Shown in pieces: positions 21,572-33,804 of a stretch of DNA of 64,000 bases. The position numbers were made by a program, and so were the translations under genes. The notes beneath the pieces are model-generated. The model saw only the letters and a program-made list of their open reading frames with translations. It did not search any database and had not been told where the DNA came from. The DNA lies in contig BSDZ01000033.1 in assembly GCA_030268105.1 (NCBI GenBank), positions 507,501 through 571,500 of the forward strand. Reading direction: 5' to 3'. This DNA is from Volvox africanus (taxonomy: Eukaryota > Chlorophyta > Chlorophyceae > Chlamydomonadales > Volvocaceae). Each line of letters starts with the position of its first letter. Position 1 is the first letter of the stretch.

Positions 21572-24500
21572 TCATCGAGTTGATATAGCCTCCATCCAGC
21601 CCACCACCTGCCGGCACAGTCGCTGAATGTCATTCTGTTGCTGTTCCTTGAGCACCTGCACCAGCACATCTGCGGGGCCGAAAACAGGACCTGTGGGCCA
21701 GGGCACGTCGCCGCCGCAGGGCGTCAGGTGGTTACCCGGCAGGTTAAGAAGCGTGACGCCTGCACACATGTACAGCGGGAGGGCCTTCGGGGTTAGCGGC
21801 TATAATGTGTAATGTGTGGGAGTGGTTTGTGAGGCTATTTGCAAAAAACTTAGAAATGCAAAACCTCCGAGCCGATGAACGTGAATTGTGGGAGGGGACG
21901 AGGTAGGACACAAGTGTGAAGACGAAGGGACGAAGGGACCATTACCTGGGGCTTGCGGGAAGGAGGGGCTGATGGGGGGCAGTGGGTACAGTGGATGCAC
22001 GCCAGTGGCTCGAGGGCTCCCCCCGCAGGGAATGGAACGCTGTCATTAATCCTTACGTTGCAAAACCGCAAGGTCGTCGACATCGCCAAGGCACATGGCA
22101 CATGTGCTCACAACGTTTCACCCTTTTCACTCCCTCGTAACGCACGATCACTCTACGTCTGCCATAAACATGCGCACGTTCCCCCTTCTCACCGCTGCCC
22201 AGTCGGGGTTGCAACAGCCTTGCAATTTCGGCGCTCTCATCAATGGAGTCATCTGAGAAGCGGACCAGCAAGGTGGGGCGGACGGAGTATCCCGCGGAGA
22301 TCAGAGCGCGGCTTTCCGCCGGGGAGGGGTAGAAGTCAGTGGCGCCGCCACCCACCTGCGGCAGTACACAAGCAGTACACGAGCAATACACAAGACAAGA
22401 CAATTAAGCGACAGTACACGACCTTCGACTTTGTAGTCCTAACTAACGCGTGACCTCGCAGCTCCTCCTAAGAATGTACGTGCACATTCCGCACACTGAC
22501 CCACACGACCCCGGGGCTACTGACCATCTTCATGTTTTGCCCCGGCACTGCCTCGTTACTATTTTTCACGAATCTTCGCTTCAACGGATGCCTCATTCCG
22601 AAGCCCCTGGCTCCGGGTGGCTAGATGTGCAAGGCAACAGCTCACTCCCCCTGGCTGACAGCGCCATACCCTGTCCCTGCCCGCATATCCTGTGCGGCCG
22701 CAAACAGAACCTGGCGTGCGTTCCTTCCCAATCAATTTTATTACTTAGCGATAGACTGCCAACTTCCGTACATACACGTTTTTCTCCTCTCCCACGCGTA
22801 AATATGTTTCTCGTCACGCTCTCCTTGGGTTTACACGATCAGACGGATCTACCCGGTTTAAGGTCTAAACCGACGTGTTCTGGACCTTTCGGGAGCGGCG
22901 TTTCCCCGGGCACATTCCCTAACTTTCAACAACGAACATCCAGCTGTGCACTCGCCTTCCTCCTACTTGCACGTCTGCCCCCTAAGGCGGAAACCTCGTC
23001 CCCCTCCCCGACGGCCGTCGCCCCCTCCCAGCTTCCAGTCTACTGATGACTCGGTTCCTTCGCCTTCCTGCTGATCCCTTCCCGCTGATCCTCACCTCTC
23101 CGAATACAGAAGGTATTTGGTCTATTAGCAGTCCCGCACCAGACAACTGGCCTGCCGTGTCCAGCCCCAGTTCCCGAGGCAGCAGAGAGGCCACACCCCT
23201 CAGCAGGTCCGCCCCGGATGGGAGCTGGCTCGGTAGAGGCAGGGTGGATAAGCCCGGCACCGCCGACAAATCGGGCAAACCAGGCGCCACCGTCCGAACG
23301 GCCTGCAGCGCTCCAGGGAGGTTCTCCATCAGTCCAGGGACGGGGATAGCATCCTTCACCTGCCTGGGTGACGACGATGACGTAAGGTGGTTGGGGACGT
23401 GACGGCGACGAAGAGCCGTATGAAAGCTGCAAAGCTCTTAGGGAACCTCCGTGGGGTGTGTGTGTGTGTGTGTGTGTGTCTGTGTGTGTGTCTGTGTGTA
23501 TGGATGAGAGGAAAGCGGGGGAGGCCCAAGGGGCCGACTAGCGGGAATGGGGGAGGCTGGGAAATATCAGATTGTGGAAGGATGTGGGTATTTAGGGGGG
23601 CCGGATTTAGTGGACCGGCCTGCAGCTCGGTGTGTTTACAACCCGAATAAGACCGAGCGGTGATCGATATGCTCTGAAACCCCCACCCCAGCTTTATTAT
23701 TCTCCTGCGCGGAACACCAACGGAACCCACTTATTGTTAAACGACATGAGTATGTTGGACTCAGTCACTCCAGGGAAGAAGCTGCCGATGAGAAGATGCA
23801 TCAGGGAGCCGTTCGAGTGACCCAAGCCAAAGGTTGGCGCCTCTAAAGGGGCCCAATCGCCGCGGCCGCTGCGACGGAGCTCATCCACTGAATCTAGAAA
23901 TTGCTGCCGTACACCCCGCGCGCACTCGTCATGGCGGAAGGTTACAGCGTAGGGCGTAGCGACGGCGGTGTAGCCGGCTGCGGCAACGGCATCCAAGATG
24001 AAGCCATACACCACCTTCGCAAATGGGGAGAAAGGTACGGTGGGGGTTGGTGTGAGGGCTCAATGGGACGTTGAGGGGCGGCGGGGGACGGCGGCTTAGG
24101 CCGTACAATTCGTATCTCAACAATGTGCGAAAGCAGCTCAGGAAGCTGCAATTCCTTACCCCTCCCACCCGCTGAAGGTGCTCGCAAGGCTCTCGACAAA
24201 AGCGGTGGTGGGTTTGGTGAAGGTCTCGTACTCTCTCTCGTGAGTAAGATACAAGTGGGTATTTGCCAATTTGCACTGCGAGGAATGATAGCGCCCACCT
24301 GAGGCGCAGCGCCGGCAAAGGCACCCCCAAGGAAGTGCACCAAGCCTTTGGAGCGATACCGGGGCGCCACCACCCAGGCGCCCGTGTCCTGCAACAGAGT
24401 CGGTCAAGCGTGTCAAGCAGATGGCGGGTCCAACAAAGATACAACGATACCGGGGCTCCATCACCTACGCGTACGGGTGGTTATTTGTAGATTTTTCCAG

Positions 24501-24746
24501 ACCCTGACTATTGGGTCAGGCGTATCAAGGTGATTAATAGGTAGCCCGGCCGGGTAAGGGAGCTTCGCGGGTTGGGATGGAGAAAGTGCACCTCGGGGAA
24601 CAATAATGTGTGCTCACCAGTTTTACCACATCCGTTGATGCCAAACAACGAGCGGCACGCCTTCGGACCGCAATCACCGCTGGAATGCGCCGTGCGGTGA
24701 CAAGTTTTCCTAACCTAATCCTACGGACAGTAAAATCGGGGATCAT
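21572..24746 (-). CDS. DUF1350 alpha/beta hydrolase, predicted plastid protein
   Basis: Member of the DUF1350 family, alpha/beta-hydrolase-fold proteins of cyanobacteria and plastids with unknown substrate. Six minus-strand exons agree in phase: 24746-24618, 24388-24299, 24014-23731, 23363-23096, 22355-22193 and 21759-21572, giving 373 residues. The first exon is rich in Arg/Val/Ala with almost no acidic residues (43 residues), which fits a chloroplast transit peptide. Family landmarks: WVVAPRYRSKGLVHFLGG at 48-65, ATPYAVTFRHDECA at 92-105, the nucleophile-elbow-like GHSNGS with Ser140, NILMSFNNK around 160-168, and a C-terminal LPGNHLTP with His322. No breaks are seen. The 3' end converges on the Argonaute remnant; the 5' end is divergent from the YheT-like hydrolase gene. 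Substrate and biological role are unknown. Confidence 0.93.
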
Positions 24747-25396
24747 TAATTAATCAACACCGTAAAGCGCCGAGAGGCTTGCGTGTTGCTTCGCTTGTAA
24801 GTAAAGTAAGTAGGACTTCAGTGTGTGGTTAAGTGGTTTCTGGTCACACAGGTTTGTCAATCTGGGCAGACTCGTAGAACGTAGTCTGGGCAGACTTGTT
24901 TTTAGGGTCACAACGTACAGCGAACGGAAGAAGAGGATTTGTAAACTGTACGCACGTCGCCCTTTTCGATTCCAGCCTTTGGAAGATTTCATTTCTCATG
25001 AAAACCTGAATAAAGATCTTAAACGACGTATTTAATTAACAAAAAAATCATTTAGCGTACGCTTAGCGCTGTAAGAGCTTAAGTGCGTCATCTATTGCGC
25101 GCACAGAAGAGCGCGCGGGTGGCAAGGGCATGGCCCATAGCATGTTCGATGAGACATCGTGCATCCGGCAGGGATCTCAGCTGAGCAGCGCTGACCTACC
25201 CGTTCGACGTAGCTTTACTGTCATCACGGCCAAGCCAAGAGTTGCACTCACTACCGCTCGGGACTGCATACAGCGCTTGTGCTCACGTTTGCCTATCCAA
25301 GCGCCTCCCATTTCGCCGCGCCGTCAAGAACGGGTTCCATCAACCGTTTTGCCCCGGGCCAACATAATCTCCTCGTTCCCGGCATTGGCTCCCGAC
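24747..25396. promoter_or_regulatory. Intergenic region between two divergent hydrolase genes
   Basis: 650 bases between two divergent alpha/beta-hydrolase genes. It is AT-richer than the exons. It contains a small repeat (CTGGGCAGACT at about 24863 and 24888). No obvious TATA box. The 3' part (25130-25396) is open in frame with the downstream gene, so it may be partly coding. Confidence 0.4.
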
Positions 25397-28300
25397 ATGG
25401 CACCGGCGCTCGCTGTGGCGAAGCTGCTTGCGTTGGTTGTGGCACTGGGGACCAGCGTCTTGGGAACAGTGGCTTGGTTAGATGCCAAGAGGAAGACGCA
25501 GAAGCCAGGATTGCAATATGAGCCATCGGAGGTGCGTCCATTTGTGTCGCTTTATTTCCCCTCTCTTGCGCCATTGCTCGTCTCTCGTGCCCGCTGCATC
25601 TGCCTCGGGTTAAGTCCAGGGGCTAGAGCGGAGGCTTGTTGTCCGTGTGTCCGATGATTGCGACTGATGATGATGTGACGGATGTATACTCCTCTCCCCT
25701 CCTCTCCCGCCTGGGGCTTTCCTGCAGTTCAACAAGCGGGTCCTGAGTGCGTGTCCCAGCCTGCACGTGCCGTACGAGCCGCTGCCCTTCTTTACCAACC
25801 CGGTGAGCCCAACACTGAGATTTCAAAGCGCTCTCGGGGTGGCGCCGCCTACTTGTGCTCCGACTGTCTGTTTCCCTGCCGTCCTCAGACGCACATTCTC
25901 ATGCTCAACACCAAGATTTCTATCCTTCATTTTTCGTGTTCCCGCTTCCCCCTAACCCCCACCGCAGCACGTAGAGACCATCCTGGCGGCTAAGACCCGG
26001 GTCAAGCCGCAGCTGCGACTGAGGCGGGAAATCTTGAGGACGGCGGACGGCGGCTGCGTGACACTGGACTGGGAGTACATCGATCAGGGGGAGGTGGAAC
26101 AGAAGGTGAGGTGTGAGGACCCCAGCGACCAGCACCCGAAAAGGCGCCGGTTTCGGCAGCACCTGGGGGCTGAGCGATGCCAGGTCCCCGCGCGCCTCAT
26201 ACTGCCGGCTTGGAATATGAGGAAGAGGGGTTTTTGGACGAATGCAGTGGTAGGGTCTGGTAGGTGTACGGACTCGGGTTATTGCTGGGGGGGGAGAGCG
26301 GGACGGAGGCAGATTTGCGGGGCAGACACGTGAGTGTGTAAACAAATCAAGTTTGGTCTGTTCGTTCCGGGTTACGGTACTGCAAAATCGATTTGGTTCT
26401 GTTTGTTTAGTTGATATGGCAGCTTTGCTGGAAAGTTTACTTCTACGTCCTCACATAGGGCAGCCATGGTGGCCTTCATTTTTCACGTGGGGAAGATATA
26501 CCGTTTGCGGCCATCCCGGTTTCGAAGTAGCTGGAAAATTACGCACTGCATTATAGATGTGTGTGTGTGTATCCTGTGCAGCTCATTTACGTACAGCGTT
26601 CACGTCACAATGTACGTTCAACGAATACTCTTATGCACCCTTCTTCTCCTTTCTTCCCTCTCTGACCCGCGGCTCTGGCCCTCCTCCCCCCTTCACCGCG
26701 AAGTCTCTCCCCGAGGACGCCCCGGTGTTGGTGCTACTGCCGGGCCTGACGGGCGGTAGCGGTGACAGCTACATCCTGCACGCCATGCAGAGCGCCCGCC
26801 AAGCCGGCATCCGGGCTGTTGTGTTCAACAGCCGGGGCACGGCGGACAGCCCCGTCCTCACGCCGCAGTTCTACAGCGCCAGCTTCACCGGAGACACCCG
26901 GTGAGAGTCAGCGGGTGTAAGCGAGAGAGGGAAAGGACCAAAAGGTGGACAGGGATAGGGAGAAGGGGGAAAAGAAATAGGGCAGAGCTGTAGGGGAGGT
27001 GGGTCATGCCATGGTCTGAGCCGGCATACATACCGGAGGTAGGAATACAGCAGAGCGGAGTAGAGGCTTCTTAGCATCAGGCAGACAAGGTCGGCTCATG
27101 AGCACCACAGGTTAGGGATTGCATAGAACGTTGACAGTATTGCCATTCTGGAAAGTGTAGGCATGGTGAGTTTGTTTTTTGAAAATAGTTATCAGGTAAG
27201 GGAGGCCAAAGACTGTTGTCAAATCACTCCGCAAGGTGCTGCAAACCTTTGCGGGGCTAGGGGCACTTGCATAAACATATGGAAAGTAGTCTCAGTCCAA
27301 AAAGTGCGAAGCCGGGTGAGACAAGATGATCACTTGCCGCTAGGAAGTACAGGTAATACTGCTATGTGTTGTGTGTAGGATAGGGGGGTACATCACCCGT
27401 GGCCACTAACCTGGCAGTCCCTACCTTCCCCGGTATTTCGGGGCACCCTCATCCAGTCTCCCATGCCGACTTCTCCGAAATCAGTGGTTTTCCCAGGTTC
27501 AGCACCCACCACCAGCATCCAGCGGAATCTGCCGAATCAACTAAGGCGTCAACTCCGCTACTGGTTAGCTCGCACGTCACTTTAATTGGGGTCATCACCG
27601 TCCATCGACATGGGGGCATCCTGCCCTCAACTTTAGGGTCTTTGGCCCGCTCTCGGTCGGGGCAATGTGTTGAAGTACCGCACTAAAAAACATAAGGTCT
27701 TCCTTGAAATAGAATGTGGACAAGTGCGGAACCGAAACCAAAAACTGAAAACCCCATGTGTTTGCCGAGAACAGAAGAGGAGTGATTACCGGTTCGGATT
27801 GGCGTCTGAGCTACGGACGTGGCATTGACCCAAAACTGGATTTGGGTCAATAAATATTATATTTATATATTTTGGATTCAATTTATGTTTGAATCCATAA
27901 GGGTACATTTGTATATATATGTACCGAACCAAACTACAGATTCAGGCCCCGGGCTCAAGGCCTCAGTTTTTATCTCACCTGCTCCTCGCCCCAACGACTC
28001 AGCCTTGAGCTTCCATCCTTCCCGGGTTATGGGGTATCCATCACGTGCTCTTCCCCGTGCGCTGATGGTACGTAACCTCTATGCCCGCAGCGCAGTAATT
28101 GCTCACGTTGGGCGGTGCTATCCGCGGTCCCGGGCCCTTCTGGCGGCGGGCTGGTCTCTGGGGGCCAACATCCTGCTGCGCTACCTGGGGGAGGAGGGCG
28201 CAGCGACCCCCCTGCGGGCAGCTGTGTCCATGTGCAACCCATTCAACCTCTCCGTCAGCAACCAGGTGGGCCGGACCGACACACACACACACACACACAC

Positions 28301-31300
28301 ACGCGAAATTCACCTCGGACGGGCGCGGAAATGTTTGACTTTTTACTCGTTAAAAGGTTGCCAAATGCAAGGTCCAATTCCGGGGACAAAGACTGGCTCG
28401 GGAACCTTATGACTTCCTTGTGACCTAAGAATGCTGATTATAGAATTTTATATGAAAGTTTTTATTGAATTATTAGAACCCCAAACCGGCAATGTTAGAT
28501 GCAAAGGAGCAGCCAGCTAAGCAAGCGTTTGGAGGTTCGGCTATTTAGGAATATTTTGAAATTCTTCAAGGCCACAAATGGTTAGCTCAATTGAAAGACC
28601 AAGACTTCTTAAGTTAGCAGTTAACGCTTGCTCGCTCGACCTCCAGACATACATATACTCATGTGTTCAGGCACGACTGTAATGGCACGACTAATATGCC
28701 CCTGGAGTTCCAAGTTCTACCCCGACCGAGAGCGGGCCGAAGACCCAAAGTTGAGGGCAGGGTGCCCCCATGTCGATGGACGGTGACGACCCCAATTATA
28801 GTGTCCTGCGAGCTGACCAGGAGCGGAGTTGACGCCTTAGTTGATTCCGCTGGATGCCGGTGTTGGGTGCTGAACCTGGGAAAACCACTGATTTCGGAGA
28901 AGTCGGCATGGGAGACCGGATGAGGGTGCCCCGAAATACCGGGGAAGGTAGGGACTGCCAGGTTAGTGGCCACGGGTGATGTACCCCCCTATCCCACACA
29001 CAACATATACTCACATTCATTCGGCGGGCTGCTTTGGGGGGCATTTGCAAAGAGGCCTACCTATTTCCCTGATTGCTGCTGCTTGTGTATGTTCTCCCTA
29101 CCCAAACCGCATACGCCGAGCGTGGATTTAGCCTGCTTGTATATACTTAAAGCGTGGATTTAGCCACCTGTATATAATTATAAGCCAGCTCACCAACCCA
29201 CAGTTGAATCTCCACTGTGCGTCGGCTCGCTGGGCCCACCTGCTGATATGGCAGCAAAGCCCTGAGTAAAGGAGGTAGCATGTATTCATGATACCAGGGA
29301 ACGAGCAAGCTTCATGCACTGTTTTAGGGGGGCAAGTGCAGCAGATATCAACGGCCCTCAGATACGGTTAACCACCTGGCCGTAAGTATCGGTTTACCTA
29401 TATCTAAATATCCCAAACAGGGGGCAAATTAGTATCTAAATAGCATGCTTTAGTAACTAGATGTGGGTTCCGGTGGTGCGGGCATACAGGGGAGGCTATG
29501 CCTAATCCCTCAATGCCCTACGCCCCTTCACGAACGCCAGGCTACGGCCGGCGTACTATCATTATAATTTCTAGATGTGGGTAAGTCAGGATATCTAAAT
29601 CTGACTAATAGGATATGTAGATGCGGCTAAAGGGGGTCTGAGAGACAGACAAACCACAAAGGTGTGAGATGGACTGGCACTCGAGGAATCCTGGATATCG
29701 CATGATGCTTGCAAGTGAGAGGGTTGTGGTAGGCTGGCCGTGTGCCGAGATCTCTAGATGCGAGTCACAAGATATCTAGACGTGCCTAAGGGGACTCTTT
29801 GGTATCTAGATGCTTCTCGGTAGCAGATATAGCTAAGGAAATCTGCCTGGATATCTAGGTGCGATGTCACGACATGAAAGTGTAAATCGTACATGCTTAG
29901 TGCCGTAACGTCATTACACCCCAGCATTTAGCCATTTTGGCGAGTTACGCTGGTGTAGGGGGGCATTCTGATGCACCTACGCAATCTCGAAAAGTCCTGC
30001 CGCCTGCCTGAGCAAGCCTGCTTCCATGCCATAGTGGCAAATACGATGACCCACACCTTCTGGCCCATCTGATGCAACGCTAATCTGCCCTGCATCTGCA
30101 TGCTCTTTAGCCATTTCAAACTAGCCTCATCAGCCTCCCAGATATACTCCACACCAGTGCACCCCGTTGCCATGATTCCAACATGCTCGCTGACACTGGG
30201 TAGGCATAGATCCAGCAGTACATCTGGGGCTCCAAACAATACTACCTTGATGCAGGGCTCCTTTCCCTCTTCTAGCAGCCTACCCGGGGCCTAATCACTT
30301 TCTCCAGTAACACTACACCTGCTAATCCCTGTATATCCTTGACTGTGGGCTCGTACTGCTCCAATCCTGGCGTTGTACCGCTGAGTGTAGCGCCACCACC
30401 TTACTCTGCACCCCGGCATCCCGTTGCCAAGGCTCCGTCCTACCACCTCCATAGTGCCTAGCTCCCAGCGCAGCTCCACTTGGCGACTGGTAGCGCTGGC
30501 CTGTCTCGTCGTACGCCCGTTAGGCGCCGACGCCAGACGGTTTCAGGGCTCCGGCAATGCGAGCGTCTCCACCTCTCCGTCCTCTAGGTTACCTGGAACC
30601 GGTGCGACCGGCCCTGGCGTCCCATGTAACTAGCTATAGCCAGTTGCCGTGTGCTACGCCTGCTGCGACCAGTTGGTGCGCGCGTGCCCGTAGCTCCCTC
30701 CGGCATGTCAGTCAACGGGGGCTTCAGCCATCCCGCGCTACAGCTGTCACACAGCAGCATCCATTCCTGTTACACAGCGGCATCTGAAATCTTACAGACC
30801 TCGCACGGCAGGTTTGGCGAAGGTCTAGTTAGTCTGGGATCCACCACACGGTCGCTAATAGGCAGGTGGCACGGAGCGCAATGGCTCACATGCGCGTTGA
30901 TGCGGCTGCCACATCGTCCTTCTAGCCCTTGCACTTCCGTAGGGCGCACCTTCACCACTCGCAAGATTACTGATCTCGCTTCTAAGTCCAGCGTTACGCG
31001 CGTGCTGGTGTTGCGGTAGTAGACTTAGTCACCGATCTCAACGCACGGCATGCCTCTCAGACGGCATACCAACGAGCCTCGGTGTTGGGCTATCAGCAGG
31101 TTGCCACGTGTGATTGCCATGTGCCGCCTTAAGGCTGTGGCACGCTGCATAGGTCACGAGAGCCACTTGCTTTACATCTCGATGAGACTTCTGTATTGCT
31201 AGATGCAGCTAAAGGGTCTCCGGCTTATTAGGTATCTAGAACTGTAAAGATGTGGCCACAGGGGTCCCTTAAGCCAGCCTCAACCATCGCAATAGTAGGC

Positions 31301-33312
31301 AGGCATAACTGTGGATTTAATGTGCCCCGAAACCCAGAAATACTTACGACTAGCACACAACACGGTATTTGTTAAAAATACGAGTACATATCTAAAGCTA
31401 AGAAATGTCTTCATTAAGGTGAAAGCTCTGCGTGAGTGGACCGCTGCAGTTCAGCAAGTGCTTCCATTTGGTGACGACGATGAGTCTGGTGCGGTGAAAG
31501 ATGCTAATGAAGGTCAGTTAGTTTATCCCGCAGAGAAGACGAGGCGTTCCCAGAGTGATTACGAGTCGGATGAAGGGCTGAGGTGGAGGTGAAGGGAGAG
31601 GAGAGGTCGGAGGGGGGAGGACAAGGAGGCCGAGGTAGAGAGACCTGGGGAAGGTGATTTCAGTGCTCCCGAACTGCTTGCTTTGGGTTTTGATGAAATA
31701 ATAGCAGGTTAGGATGTCCGTCAGTCCTTTTTTATATTAACCACAACATTATCCATCGCGTCAATAGAAAGCATGTATACCTTGTAATAAAGTAAGAAAC
31801 ACATATTTTGTCCCCGGAAACATTTATGTAAGTTCCGGGCGTCCCCGGAACGATTTAAGGCCTACTAGGTGATGGTTCCGGGGATGCTCCGGAGAACCCC
31901 ACCCCCGAACAATCGGCTACCTCCTTGAAGAATACCTCTGGCTCACGCAGACACGCGAATTTGGCTCCCTCCAACCTGAGCCGGCCCCCCGGTCCCCTTG
32001 GATCCCCCCTCAGAGCTTGACGCAGGGCTTCAACCGCATCTACGACCTAAGCTTGGCACGCTCCCTACAGCGCATCTTCACCAAGCATGCTCTACTGTGG
32101 AGGGGCATGCCACCGCCGTTTCGCCCGGAGGATGTGCCGCTGGCGACAACCATCCGTGAGTTTGATGACTGTATCACCATCCACAGCTTCGGCTGGCGGA
32201 CAGTGGACGAGTACTACCGGGGCTCCAGCTCCTCACTGTCGGTGCCCCATATCGCCATACCCACACTCTGTATTCAGGTGATGTGTATGGTCGGGGTTTG
32301 AGATTGCAGTTTGTGCGTTTGGATACACAAGGGAGCAGCTGGTCGTGTGTGTGTGTGTGTGTTTTGAGGGGGGAGAGATTGGGGTATACGGGTCATAGTA
32401 CTGCTGTTCAGAAACATACCGTGATTATTAACCACCGTCATACCGTGTGACTCCGGTACCCAGGAACATATAACCCATGAACGATACTGGGTGCGTACAG
32501 CGTGTCTGTCTTCTTACTTAGGGCTGCTGCTGCTGCGAATGTGTGTGCAGTTTTGCAGGTGACTGGCAGTGACTGGCACGCTATATATGCGTTTGGCGTG
32601 GACGTTCTTTAATACGCGAATCTTTGCGAAGGGGGGATGATGAGGAAGTTCTAGCAATAAGGTCGGTTGGAAACACAATAAGGGCCTTGTCCCTCTTAAC
32701 GTGTCCAAGCGCATTCAAGTCCATTCAAGATTCTGACTGAAATCAGCGATGTGATAGCGCGAGTTCTAGCTGCTGTACTAAGAAAACATGTTGGTCAAGC
32801 CCTCCCTATCCCATATGTCCGATATGTCGGCGTCTTGCAGGCGTTAGATGACCCCATCGCTCCAAAAGAGGCGACGCCATTTGCGGCTCTCAGCGAGAAC
32901 CCCAATTGTACATTGGTGACAACAATTACTGGGGGCCATTTGGGATGGGTTGCTGGGTCGGGCGCGCCATTTGGGGCGCCATGGACGGATAAGGTGAGGT
33001 CAAAAGGCCCGGTGCTGAGAAAGTGCGATTTAGTTATGTTTTCTGTGATATATTGATATAGTCCAGTTTTCTATATGCAAATTGTTTGCCAGCAAAGACC
33101 TGGATTTCGGCATAGTTGCGACTTGCAACCATGTTTTGGGCACGTTACAGCACGTGCGCTCCTCTGTTATATTTCATTGCTGTCTGCAGGTGATGTTCGA
33201 GTGGTTGAACAGCGTTGTATATGAACTGGCGCAAGCCGACCAGCAGGCGGCGAACGACTCTCATGTTGCAAATGTGATGGACGTGACAGCTCATGCAAAT
33301 GTGACGTCATAA
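25397..33312 (+). CDS. Alpha/beta hydrolase, YheT / ABHD1-3 (embryogenesis-associated EMB8) family
   Basis: Serine hydrolase of the YheT/ABHD1-ABHD3 family, probably a lipid or ester hydrolase anchored by an N-terminal hydrophobic helix (LLALVVALGTSVLGTVAW). Eight phase-consistent exons: 25397-25531, 25728-25802, 25968-26105, 26704-26900, 28091-28265, 32014-32277, 32841-32993 and 33190-33312, giving 419 residues. The oxyanion loop is in LLPGLTGGSGDSY. The nucleophile is Ser204 in GWSLG. The acid is Asp331 or Asp332 (ALDDPIAP) and the base His361 (GGHLGW), so the triad is complete. I chose the ATG at 25397 because the anchor follows directly. An in-frame ATG at 25130 would add 89 residues with many Arg and Ser, like a targeting peptide. 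Introns 4 and 5 are large (1.2 and 3.7 kb) and full of repeats and a dead retrotransposon. Poly(A) signal TGTAA at 33439. Confidence 0.95.
27365..27663 (+). repeat. Repeat family B, copy 1 (intronic)
   Basis: About 300 bp, starting TGTGTTGTGTG and containing GGGGTACATCACCCGTGG and CCGGTATTTCGGGGCACCC. It is present inverted at 28720-29006 with high identity, and more diverged at 39895-40300 and 41003-41340. No coding capacity I believe in. All four copies lie in introns. Confidence 0.85.
27790..27930. repeat. Cluster of three palindromes inside short inverted ends
   Basis: Perfect stems in sequence: TTGACCCAAA (27825) with TTTGGGTCAA (27841); TGGATTCAA (27873) with TTGAATCCA (27889); GGTACAT (27902) with ATGTACC (27919). 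Outside them GGTTCGG (27791) pairs with CCGAACC (27924). The core is AT-rich. It looks like a small foldback element, in intron 4 of the YheT-like gene. Confidence 0.7.
28720..29006 (-). repeat. Repeat family B, copy 2 (inverted)
   Basis: Reverse complement of 27365-27663. The two copies bracket exon 5 of the YheT-like hydrolase, which carries the nucleophile Ser204, at distances of about 430 and 455 bases. Confidence 0.85.
29390..31250. repeat. Dispersed TATCTAGATG-type motif around a retroelement relic
   Basis: At least nine diverged copies of a motif near GATATCTAGATGCGG, some followed by CTAAAGGGG. They lie between about 29400 and 29860 and again at 31195-31240. Clear ones are near 29570, 29597, 29615, 29750, 29770, 29807, 29848 and 31198. 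They stand on both sides of the coding relic and are not regularly spaced. Confidence 0.6.
29928..31155 (-). mobile_element. Dead retrotransposon: integrase C-terminus with PHD-like finger
   Basis: Read on the minus strand, the relic starts with integrase-like residues (ALRRHMAITRGNLLIAQHRG). A strand-rich C-terminal segment follows (TLDLEARSVILRVVKVRP, then RINAHVSHCAPCHLP). Next is a PHD-like finger (PCEVC ... MLLCDSCSAGW ... LKPPLTDMPEG). About 200 residues later comes FGAPDVLLDLCLP with KWLKSMQMQGRLA. This order is what I recall from volvocine retrotransposon polyproteins. There is an in-frame TAA after VEIGD and another after KISDAAV, and the frame breaks further on, so it is inactive. 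No terminal repeats were found. It lies antisense in intron 5 of the YheT-like gene. Confidence 0.65.
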
Positions 33313-33438
33313 GATGCAGTAACCTCGGTTTTGTTAGAGGAAACTATGAGGGAAGGGAGGTCTATTTCTATGAATGAGTATCTCGTGAGCGCCGTTCTGT
33401 TTGCTTCCGAGCAGATGAGTTTATTTGAAAATATTTTT

Positions 33439-33443
33439 TGTAA
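33439..33443 (+). terminator. Polyadenylation signal TGTAA of the YheT-like gene
   Basis: TGTAA 127 bases after the stop codon, followed by AT-rich sequence. Position and motif only. Confidence 0.6.
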
Positions 33444-33738
33444 AACCTTATATGTAGCATCATGTGAAAACAGCACTTTACGTTATGTCGTATTATAACA
33501 TAACGGTGACGTAGCTGGTCCCGAGTTCTCGAGTCTCGACCATTGACTGCCTACTTTAAATTTAAAGTATTAGACTCTTACTTTTATCTTCTTTTACCAA
33601 CTTGCTGCTTTGCCTTGCGTTCCGTTGAGTCTCCTGGCTAGTCCGAGCATTACGAGTTCTAGCCGAGTTCGTAATCATCATCATCATATTTCCAAGCTCA
33701 TGCGATTGGAGAGATGCATATGTTTCCGGGTGTAGTTA

Positions 33739-33804
33739 ATATGTTTTCAGCTGTAGTCTATGCAAGAGGTCATATGTTTTCAGCTGTAGGCTATGCAAGA
33801 GGTC
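33739..33804 (+). repeat. Two tandem 33-bp units upstream of the Tmc/PAS gene
   Basis: Unit 33739-33771 is repeated at 33772-33804 with one mismatch (TTTTCAGCTGTAG common to both). It lies 167-232 bases before the Tmc/PAS ATG, in its promoter or 5' leader. Confidence 0.85.

Noticed and set aside
27399..27686. 95-codon frame starting [12 protein letters not shown], with a minus-strand twin at 28659-28973
   Set aside because: Both are readings of repeat family B. The shared sequence comes from the inverted repeat, and later copies do not keep the frame.
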